This document shows, piece by piece, positions 15,231 to 20,753 of a stretch of 20,753 nucleotides of DNA. The stretch covers positions 1 to 20,753 of the forward strand of contig JALVGO010000268.1 in NCBI GenBank assembly GCA_027029065.1. The letters are read 5' to 3'. The stretch's first letter is position 1; each line of letters opens with the position of its first letter. Source of the stretch: Sulfurovum sp. Its GTDB lineage: Bacteria > Campylobacterota > Campylobacteria > Campylobacterales > Sulfurovaceae. A program made the position numbers and the translations under genes. Below the pieces are notes generated by a model. The model ran no database searches, had not been told where the DNA came from, and saw nothing but the letters and a program-made list of their open reading frames with translations.

Positions 15231-16259
15231 ATGAGAAAACTGTTTATCTACTTTTGTTTCGCTCTTTTACTACTCATACAGCCCCTCTTTGCCAAAGACT
15301 ACACCAAAAAAAGAGATGTGCAACAATTCATCCGTCACATGACAAAGACGCACCACTTCAGCAAAAAAGAGCTGACCAAGCTCTTCTCCAGCGTACGCTA
15401 CCAGAAAAAGGCTTTGGCAGTCTATGTGCCCTCACTTCGCCCCAAGATCAGGAAAACCTACACAAAACCAAGAAAGAAACAGGGGTCATGGGACAGGTAC
15501 GAACATGTGTTTCTCAAAGAGACAAAAGTGCGCAAAGGGGTAGCCTTTATGCATCGGCAGCGCCACTGGCTGCAAAAGGCCTACAGAAGATACGGGGTTG
15601 AGCCCGAATACATTGCCGCTATCATCGGTATAGAGAGCCACTACGGGGTCAACCGCGGGAAATTTCCCGTCTTTGATACCCTGACCACACTGGCGTTTGA
15701 GAAGAACAGACGACAACGCTTCTACCGCAAAGAGCTTGAAGCCTTTTTGCTGATGACACGACGGGAAAAAGTCAACTCCAAAAATGTCAGAGGCTCCTAC
15801 GCAGGGGCGATAGGACTTGGACAATTCATGCCGAGCAACTACCTGCATTATGTGGTGGACTTCAACAATGACGGATTTCACCAGATGAACAACTACGCCG
15901 ATGCAATCGGCAGCATCGCCCACTACTTCAAACGGCATGGGTGGAAAAAAGGCATGCCGGTTGCCACAAGGGTACGCTACCCCGGCAACCGTTACCGGGG
16001 ACACAAAACAGGCTACACCCACGCCTACCACAGAGCATCACTCAAAGGGATCGCCCCAAAATCACATTTTCCCTACAAAGGCAAAGTACACCTCATCAAA
16101 CTCTCCAGAGCACACTACGACGAACTCTGGTACGGAACGAAGAACTTCTATGTCATCACCCGCTACAACCACAGCGGCTACTACGCTATGGCAGTACACC
16201 AGCTGGCACAACGGCTGAAAAAGACGTATAAGAAACGTTATAGGAAGATATTGCGGTAG
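15231..16259 (+). CDS. mltB: Lytic murein transglycosylase B family protein
   Basis: Exported lytic transglycosylase that cleaves the MurNAc-GlcNAc bond of peptidoglycan with formation of 1,6-anhydroMurNAc, used in wall growth and remodelling. It has 342 residues from the ATG at 15231, with a signal peptide (MRKLFIYFCFALLLLIQPLFA). The catalytic glutamate is in IIGIES (Glu135). The conserved GSYAGAIGLGQFMPSNY segment is at 188-204, followed by an EF-hand-like DFNNDG (210-215) and DAIGSIAHYF. The C-terminal tail is very basic. Start: GGAG lies six bases before 15231, while the ATG at 15219 has only a weak site. There is no lipobox, so it is soluble periplasmic rather than a lipoprotein like E. 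coli MltB. It is divergent from moxR and convergent with the carbonic anhydrase. Confidence 0.9.
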   Translation: MRKLFIYFCFALLLLIQPLFAKDYTKKRDVQQFIRHMTKTHHFSKKELTKLFSSVRYQKKALAVYVPSLRPKIRKTYTKPRKKQGSWDRYEHVFLKETKVRKGVAFMHRQRHWLQKAYRRYGVEPEYIAAIIGIESHYGVNRGKFPVFDTLTTLAFEKNRRQRFYRKELEAFLLMTRREKVNSKNVRGSYAGAIGLGQFMPSNYLHYVVDFNNDGFHQMNNYADAIGSIAHYFKRHGWKKGMPVATRVRYPGNRYRGHKTGYTHAYHRASLKGIAPKSHFPYKGKVHLIKLSRAHYDELWYGTKNFYVITRYNHSGYYAMAVHQLAQRLKKTYKKRYRKILR

Positions 16260-16335
16260 TGTGTTGAAAATTACAAAATATAAAAGCTAAAATATCAGAA
16301 AATCAATATGGAATATATAATGTTTAGTAGTACTT

Positions 16336-16379
16336 CTTCTATGCTTTAAGCCTATAGATTTTTAGCTTAAAGCTAGAAG
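16336..16379. terminator. Hairpin between convergent mltB and carbonic anhydrase
   Basis: Stem of 15 bp: CTTCTA plus GCTTTAAGC (16336-16351, with one bulged T at 16342) pairs with GCTTAAAGC plus TAGAAG (16365-16379) around a 13-base loop. It sits in the middle of the 160-base gap between two genes that end towards each other. There is no long T-tract on either side, so the efficiency of termination is uncertain, but the position suggests a bidirectional terminator. Confidence 0.5.
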
Positions 16380-16419
16380 GTCTATTATTACTCCCCCAAC
16401 GAATAAGCTGAATTTTTGC

Positions 16420-17202
16420 CTACTCTTCAACAAGTCTGTTATTTCGTGGCTGAACCGGTCTGTTGTTTGGGAAACCGAATGTAGTAAAAAATGTATTAAT
16501 TTGATCTTTAGAAACACTTAATGCATGTTTATATACATGCCATTTTACATTTTCACTACAAGGAGGGGTTGTCAAAGAGCCCATAAATTTATAATAATCT
16601 TTGTTTTGAGGCATCAATGCTTTTATATCATCCATACTAAGGCTACACTTTGCTGTTTCCCCTACTTTTAAAGAAGGTATTTTTTTCCATGCTTTTGCCA
16701 ATACAGGATTTTCCTCTCCCTCTTTAAACATTACTGCAATAACAGCCAATTTACCATCATCAGAAGCATGTACAAAATGTGCTTCTAAAGGATATGCATT
16801 TCCATTTATATTATTTTCACTAGGTACATGAAAATGAAACTGTTTTAACTTATAAATTGTCCCATCAAGTTTTAAAAAACTGCCATCTGCAATATTGACC
16901 TGAATCGTATGCCCATTATTAATAATGGCTAATGCACCGGTATTATATTGAAGATCTAATGGTTTTAAATCAGTGTCTTTTGTTGCAACAACATTAATCG
17001 GTGATTGCTGTTTACCTTCTGAACACATATAAAATTCTTGACTTACTTCACTCCAATGGCTTGGACCTGTATCTCCCATATATCCCCAGTGTTTTGCATG
17101 GGTTTCATGCTTTTGCACATGTGGTTCTGTATTTGCTTGAACTGTAGTTGTTAAAAACAATGCCGATAAAGCAATTGTTGAAAATACTATTTTTCTCTTC
17201 AC
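16420..17202 (-). CDS. Periplasmic alpha-carbonic anhydrase
   Basis: Zinc enzyme interconverting CO2 and bicarbonate. It has 260 residues from GTG with a signal peptide (MKRKIVFSTIALSALFLTTTVQA), so it acts in the periplasm. Alpha-family hallmarks: QSPIN at 66-70; zinc ligands His123 and His125 (FHFH) and His142 (EAHFVH); gatekeeper threonine in SLTTPPC (209-215). Cys60 and Cys215 are placed for the usual bacterial disulfide. Start: GTG at 17202 has AAGGA seven bases upstream; a TTG at 17247 falls inside an inverted repeat and is rejected. The gene is clearly AT-richer than its neighbours, and its codons follow that, which suggests a different history. In an autotrophic or CO2-rich vent or sediment bacterium it would help CO2 supply or pH balance. 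Confidence 0.93.
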   Translation of the reverse strand: MKRKIVFSTIALSALFLTTTVQANTEPHVQKHETHAKHWGYMGDTGPSHWSEVSQEFYMCSEGKQQSPINVVATKDTDLKPLDLQYNTGALAIINNGHTIQVNIADGSFLKLDGTIYKLKQFHFHVPSENNINGNAYPLEAHFVHASDDGKLAVIAVMFKEGEENPVLAKAWKKIPSLKVGETAKCSLSMDDIKALMPQNKDYYKFMGSLTTPPCSENVKWHVYKHALSVSKDQINTFFTTFGFPNNRPVQPRNNRLVEE

Positions 17203-17216
17203 AATTAATCCTTTTT

Positions 17217-17251
17217 TATTTTGATAGAATAAACCTAATTCTATCAAAATA
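17217..17251. promoter_or_regulatory. 14-bp perfect inverted repeat upstream of carbonic anhydrase
   Basis: The arms TATTTTGATAGAAT (17217-17230) and its exact complement (17238-17251) flank a 7-base centre, AAACCTA. It ends 15 bases before the GTG start, so it overlaps the leader or promoter. No T-run follows on the minus strand, so it is not an intrinsic terminator for the TRAP gene upstream. An operator for a dimeric repressor, or a leader hairpin, fits best. Confidence 0.6.
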
Positions 17252-17362
17252 TATGATACTAAACATACAAAAAAAACAATTATATTTATGAATTAGTGTT
17301 AAAATGTATAGAAACGTACCAAACCTAAGATTTAAATCCAAAAAATATATCTAAAACCCTAT

Positions 17363-19234
17363 CTATCTTCCAAACAGATAGATAAGCTCTGGAAACATGA
17401 TAATAATCAACAGTGCCAGCACCTGCAGCCCGATAAAGGGTACTACCCCTTTGTAGATATCTGCCGTACTAACCTTGTCACCCGCCGCGCCTTTGAGATA
17501 AAAGAGTGCAAAACCAAACGGAGGGGTAAGGAAGCTTGCCTGAAGGTTCATGGCAATGAGTATGGCAAACCAGACAGGATCGATGCCAAAGCTGGCAACG
17601 ATGGGAACCAAAATAGGCACGACCACAAAGGCGATCTCAATGAAGTCGATGAAGAATCCAAGTGCAAAGATCACCGCCATTGCGATGAAGATAAACGCCC
17701 ATTTGCTGCCTACATCACCCGTAAAGAACTGCAACGCCATATCGCCACCGCCAAGTTCGTTGAATACCAGTGAAAAGGCTGTAGCTCCAATGAGGATCAT
17801 AAAGATCATTGCTGTCAGCTTCACGGTCTCAACTGCCGCATAACGCAGCAGAGAGAAGGAAAACACACGGTTATAGACTGACAACACCATCGCACCGATT
17901 ACCCCGACCGCTGCAGACTCGGTCGGAGAGGCAATCCCTGCAAAGATGCTCCCCAGCACCGCACCAATAAGCAGTAGCGGCGGGATGATGGCTTTGAGCG
18001 CACTTTTGAACACCATACTGTAGGGTTTGTCTGAGACAATGGCAGGTGCAGCACCTGGTTTAAGCCATGCAAAGAGCAAAATATACAGGATATAAAGCAC
18101 AATCAGCAATAGTCCCGGAACCACGGCTGCTTTAAAGAGATCGCCCACGCTAAGGTGCATCTGATCACCCAGTACAATCAGCACAATCGAAGGTGGGATG
18201 AGCTGTCCAAGTGTACCGCTGGCTGCGATAGAGCCGCTGGCAAGCGTGGGAGCGTAGCCCTGTTTAAGCATCAACGGCAGGGCTATAAGGCTCATCATCA
18301 CCACAGAGGCCCCCACAATACCCGTACTTGCCGCAAGTATTGCCCCCACAAGTACCACCGACACCGCCAGTCCGCCTCGCACCGAACCAAAGAGCTGTCC
18401 CATAGCGTGTAGCAGTTCTTCTGCCATCTTTGATTTTTCCAAGATCAATCCCATGAAGATAAAAAGCGGTACCGCCATAAGTGTCACATTGCCCATGATG
18501 CCGTAGGTACGGTAAGGGAGCATCTCAAGCACATGCAGCCCTACTTCATCTGAAATCAGCGCAAAAAAGAGTGCCGTACCGCCAAAAACAAACGCTACCT
18601 GAAAGCCTGCAAGCAGCAGCACCAGTGCCATAGCAAACATCAAAAAGACAGGATCGACCCAGAATGCCATACGGTTGTACCATGCCATATATACCAGAGC
18701 ACCAAAGAGTACTACGATGCCAAGTATGCGCCACAAAAGCTTTTTGTTCTCAAGTTGACGGTAGGCTTTGAGCACTTCACTGAGTGCCTGTACCATGAGC
18801 AGCACAAATGAAAGCACCGGTACCGACTTTATAATCCATCTAGCCCCTAGTCCACCCGGATCGGGCGATACTTCGTGCTGCAGGTAGCTTTGCAGTGCCA
18901 TGTCGTATGCATCAAAGGTAAAGAGCGCGGCAAACGGCAGCAGCAAAAAGAGCATGGAAAGTATCTGTATGATCTGCTTTGCATCATGCCCGTAGCGGTC
19001 AAAGAAGATGTCCACCCGTACATGCTTGCCATGCTTGAGCGCATAACTCAGCCCCAACAGAAAGACAGCATCATACAGATGCCACTCCACCTCCTGCAGA
19101 GCGATGGAACCCGCACTGAAAAGATAGCGCATCATCGCATCGTACGCCACCAGAAGTGCCAAGAGTGTCACCAGTACGGCTGCAAGCAGCCCTGCATATT
19201 TACTGATACGGTCAAGGTAGTAGGAGAGTTGCAT
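17363..19234 (-). CDS. Fused TRAP transporter permease (DctQ-DctM)
   Basis: Inner-membrane permease of a tripartite ATP-independent periplasmic (TRAP) transporter, using an ion gradient to import organic acids, sugars acids or similar solutes. In its 623 residues, about 1-165 are the small DctQ-like domain (four membrane helices; EVEWHLYDAVFLLG at 48-61), and about 185-623 are the large DctM-like domain with many helices and the PPFGFALFYLKG segment near the C-terminus. The fusion of Q and M is known for some TRAP subfamilies. No DctP binding protein is present within the window, so the substrate cannot be inferred. Its ATG overlaps the preceding stop as TAATG, so translation is coupled to the small ORF and the toxin-antitoxin pair upstream. 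Confidence 0.92.
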   Translation of the reverse strand: MQLSYYLDRISKYAGLLAAVLVTLLALLVAYDAMMRYLFSAGSIALQEVEWHLYDAVFLLGLSYALKHGKHVRVDIFFDRYGHDAKQIIQILSMLFLLLPFAALFTFDAYDMALQSYLQHEVSPDPGGLGARWIIKSVPVLSFVLLMVQALSEVLKAYRQLENKKLLWRILGIVVLFGALVYMAWYNRMAFWVDPVFLMFAMALVLLLAGFQVAFVFGGTALFFALISDEVGLHVLEMLPYRTYGIMGNVTLMAVPLFIFMGLILEKSKMAEELLHAMGQLFGSVRGGLAVSVVLVGAILAASTGIVGASVVMMSLIALPLMLKQGYAPTLASGSIAASGTLGQLIPPSIVLIVLGDQMHLSVGDLFKAAVVPGLLLIVLYILYILLFAWLKPGAAPAIVSDKPYSMVFKSALKAIIPPLLLIGAVLGSIFAGIASPTESAAVGVIGAMVLSVYNRVFSFSLLRYAAVETVKLTAMIFMILIGATAFSLVFNELGGGDMALQFFTGDVGSKWAFIFIAMAVIFALGFFIDFIEIAFVVVPILVPIVASFGIDPVWFAILIAMNLQASFLTPPFGFALFYLKGAAGDKVSTADIYKGVVPFIGLQVLALLIIIMFPELIYLFGR

Positions 19235-19413
19235 TACAGTTCCTCTGTATCTTTTTCTTTATCATTTGTCACTGCATTATTCTTGAGTGACAATGCTTTT
19301 TCAATAGATCTTTCTAATGCTTCATCCAAATCAATATTGTACTCTTTTGCAAGACGCAAAAGATCACTATTGATCATTAATTCAATATTTTCTTTCTTCA
19401 TATATTCGCTCAT
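19234..19413 (-). CDS. Small RHH/antitoxin-like protein (59 aa)
   Basis: 59-residue ORF starting MSEYMKKENIELMINSDLL. The pattern strand (IELMI), helix (SDLLRLAKEYNI), turn, helix (LDEALERSIEKAL) resembles the DNA-binding part of CcdA-like or other RHH antitoxins, followed by a short charged tail. Its ATG overlaps the mazF stop by one base (TAATG) and its TAA overlaps the TRAP ATG by one base in the same way. Such tight packing on both sides argues for a real gene although it is short. It may be a second antitoxin, a transcription regulator, or a remnant. Known families were recognised only by pattern, not by search. Confidence 0.7.
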   Translation of the reverse strand: MSEYMKKENIELMINSDLLRLAKEYNIDLDEALERSIEKALSLKNNAVTNDKEKDTEEL

Positions 19414-19772
19414 TATCTGATTGCATACATTGGATTGAGTGTTTTTACAATAGTTGCATGTACCTTTTGCAGTACACGTTCATCTACTTCACCAAGTTTT
19501 TGGATAAATCGGTCATGCGACAGGTTTTTGATCTGAAAACAGTCGATTGCTGAGCGTTTGCCCAAACCGTTAATGGCATCATTTTTCACTTTGACCATCC
19601 ATGGATAATCTTTATATTGCTCTTTCCAGTCAGTTATCGGTACCACAGTCTTAAGCGGCAATCTCCCTATAACATTGTGGCTTACCACTAACCCGGGTCT
19701 TTTTTTTGTGATTTCACTGCCTACTTTGGGGTAAAACTCAATCAACCAGATCTCTGCTTGCTCAATATGCAT
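19413..19772 (-). CDS. mazF: MazF/PemK-family endoribonuclease toxin
   Basis: Type II toxin expected to cut mRNA at short sequence motifs when free of antitoxin. It has 119 residues from the ATG at 19772. Family features: AEIWLIEF first strand (6-13), KKRPGLVVS (23-31) with the conserved catalytic Arg25, VVPIT (43-47) with the conserved Thr47, and the C-terminal helix DERVLQKVHATI. Start: GGAG lies six bases upstream and the frame overlaps the antitoxin gene by 11 bp, the standard arrangement; a longer reading to 19823 is rejected. All key residues appear intact, so it is probably active. A second RHH-like ORF follows directly. Confidence 0.9.
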   Translation of the reverse strand: MHIEQAEIWLIEFYPKVGSEITKKRPGLVVSHNVIGRLPLKTVVPITDWKEQYKDYPWMVKVKNDAINGLGKRSAIDCFQIKNLSHDRFIQKLGEVDERVLQKVHATIVKTLNPMYAIR

Positions 19773-20022
19773 ACAGCTCTCCATCGTCTTCACCCAACTC
19801 TTCAGCAAGCGTAATATAAGCATTGTCCTTGGAAGCTATCTTTGCTCCTTTTTCCCACTTATCCAGCTCTTTTTCTTTTACAAAACGTTCAAGTGCTTCA
19901 TTGTAGAGTGTAGAAAATGAAACATGCATCTCCTCTTTCAGTATCGTCAGTTTGGCTTTTAGCTCAGAAGGCATATTGAATGTCACTTTTTCCATTTTAT
20001 CATCACCATATGTTATAGCCAT
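19762..20022 (-). CDS. Ribbon-helix-helix antitoxin of MazF
   Basis: 86-residue antitoxin encoded before mazF. The RHH domain (KVTFNMPSELKAKLTILKEEMHV... about 12-50) has a beta strand, two helices and a hydrophilic linker. The C-terminal tail (LAEELGEDDGELYAY) is acidic with two tyrosines and would occupy the MazF RNA site. Start: ATG at 20022 with AAGG eight bases upstream; an ATG at 20046 lies inside the promoter -10 region and is rejected, while an ATG nine codons later is possible. Expected to repress its own promoter through the palindrome at 20041-20060. This is not the AbrB-fold MazE, so the gene symbol is left blank. Confidence 0.88.
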   Translation of the reverse strand: MAITYGDDKMEKVTFNMPSELKAKLTILKEEMHVSFSTLYNEALERFVKEKELDKWEKGAKIASKDNAYITLAEELGEDDGELYAY

Positions 20023-20040
20023 ATTTTTTACCTTACTTTT

Positions 20041-20060
20041 TACCATATTATAACATGGTA
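20041..20060. promoter_or_regulatory. Palindromic operator over the toxin-antitoxin promoter
   Basis: 20-bp palindrome with 9 of 10 base pairs matched, centred on the -10 box. It overlaps exactly where an RHH antitoxin dimer would block RNA polymerase, implying autoregulation. Confidence 0.6.
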
Positions 20061-20075
20061 CTTTGTGCTTGTCAA
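20047..20075 (-). promoter_or_regulatory. Consensus sigma-70 promoter of the toxin-antitoxin operon
   Basis: Minus strand: perfect TTGACA (20070-20075), 17-base spacer, perfect TATAAT (20047-20052). Transcription would start near 20040, about 18 bases before the antitoxin ATG. This is the strongest promoter seen in the window and is the only clear one ahead of the TRAP gene. Confidence 0.8.
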
Positions 20076-20094
20076 AGTGGCATATCTCCTTTTG

Positions 20095-20753
20095 CTATCT
20101 CCAATACGTATCCAACCGCTTAAACCACCCTTTTCGCCAGCGTTCCTCACCCCGTGCCGGCGGTGAGTTTTTAATGCGACGGTCAAGCATCGCTTTGGCG
20201 GCATCAGCAAAAGCTCTGTATTTGTCAGGGTTGTGTTCGTCAAAATGCTCAAGCACCTGCAGCAGTCCCCACCCCTGCCCTTTGTAACGCTCACTCTCAA
20301 GGGTGCCTTCACCTTTGAAGTTGGTGTAGTCAATGAGAATGTAAAGTCCCCTCTCATCGATGCTACCGTCTTGTTTGTAGAGCATCTTCTCAAAACGGCG
20401 TTTGATTGTTTCGGCTTTTTTGGGGTTATCGATTGTGGCAAGCATCTGTGGCAGGGCTTCTTTGGTACGCTGTGCCATAAAGGCAGCCTGCTCGGGCATC
20501 GTGCGTTTCAAAAATGTAAAAAGTTCCATATAACGGGGGCTTTTGACTTTTTTCGCCCACATCAAAGCAGCTTTGCTCTTCCACGGAAAGTCACTCTGCG
20601 GTGTCAGCCAGGCAGGCATCGTAACGCCCCGCTGCTGCATAAAGGCGATGACCATCGGAAAGACCTCCCGAAACCGCTCGGTATGGTCTTTTGGAAACCA
20701 GATAAAATGCCCGATCCCCAACGAAGCAAAATCCTCTCCGTCATTCCACCATA
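20095..20753 (-). CDS. Unrecognised conserved protein, C-terminal part (5' end outside window)
   Basis: The frame is open from the right edge, so the start is missing; 219 codons are visible. The first visible residues read WWNDGEDFASLGIGHFIWFP, a segment I recall as conserved in uncharacterised bacterial proteins. The GIGHF sequence faintly recalls the active-site turn of T4-like lysozymes, but I see no full catalytic pattern. The middle is helical and basic, with an LYILIDYTNFKGEGTLESERYKGQGWGLLQVLEHF segment, and the end is short and polar (WRKGWFKRLDTYWR). It stops 20 bases upstream of the toxin-antitoxin -35 element. No function is assigned. Confidence 0.7.
   Translation of the reverse strand, partial: WWNDGEDFASLGIGHFIWFPKDHTERFREVFPMVIAFMQQRGVTMPAWLTPQSDFPWKSKAALMWAKKVKSPRYMELFTFLKRTMPEQAAFMAQRTKEALPQMLATIDNPKKAETIKRRFEKMLYKQDGSIDERGLYILIDYTNFKGEGTLESERYKGQGWGLLQVLEHFDEHNPDKYRAFADAAKAMLDRRIKNSPPARGEERWRKGWFKRLDTYWR

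Noticed and set aside
15486..16031. 181-codon minus-strand frame inside mltB
   Set aside because: Antisense to the catalytic domain of the transglycosylase, with no domain of its own.
20040..20441. 133-codon minus-strand frame overlapping the edge gene
   Set aside because: Out of frame with the conserved protein 20095-20753, basic and low-complexity, and runs into the toxin-antitoxin promoter.

Overview
The window looks like chromosomal DNA of a free-living Campylobacterota (epsilonproteobacterium) of the Sulfurovum/Sulfurimonas kind. This is inferred from protein style (an epsilon-type RecO, an inositol-phosphatase/accD gene pair, a PAS-GGDEF-EAL protein, a fused QM-type TRAP permease) and from promoters that mostly show a clear TATAAT-like -10 box with a poor -35. 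No rRNA, tRNA, CRISPR array, insertion sequence or phage gene was seen.

Layout. (1) 1-2208, minus strand: the start of an exported rhodanese (cut by the left edge), then accD and, overlapping its start by 11 bp, an inositol-monophosphatase-family gene. A nested 66-bp palindrome lies between accD and the rhodanese. (2) 2209-2418: a 210-bp spacer with two 43-bp imperfect direct repeats, a REP-like hairpin with a GTAG head, and a hairpin after the gltB stop. (3) 2419-6837, minus: gltB, the large glutamate synthase subunit, with no gltD nearby. (4) 6838-7836: a divergent promoter region, then recO on the plus strand, apparently starting at an AUC codon, and a 53-residue lipoprotein missed by ordinary length cut-offs. 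(5) 7833-9728, minus: a PAS-GGDEF-EAL protein whose stop codon overlaps the lipoprotein stop. (6) 9904-15108, minus: moxR, a small ribbon-helix-helix (RHH) protein, a fructosamine-kinase-family gene, a membrane-anchored thioredoxin-like protein, an exported glutaminase and an outer-membrane porin. The first four are close or overlapping; glutaminase and porin have their own -10 box. (7) 15231-16259, plus: an exported MltB-type lytic transglycosylase. (8) 16260-17345: an AT-rich stretch with an exported alpha-carbonic anhydrase, flanked by a 15-bp hairpin and a 14-bp perfect inverted repeat. (9) 17363-20075, minus: an RHH antitoxin, a MazF-type toxin, a second small RHH-like ORF and a fused TRAP permease, chained by overlapping stop/start codons behind one consensus promoter with a palindromic operator. 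(10) 20095-20753: the C-terminal part of an unrecognised conserved protein.

Themes. Exported glutaminase plus porin, and cytoplasmic GltB, both concern glutamine and glutamate, though nothing here shows they are co-regulated. The most unusual arrangements are the toxin-antitoxin genes coupled to a TRAP permease, the AUC start of recO, and the exported glutaminase/porin pair. None amounts to a clearly new defence or mobile system; the rest of the window is mostly housekeeping.
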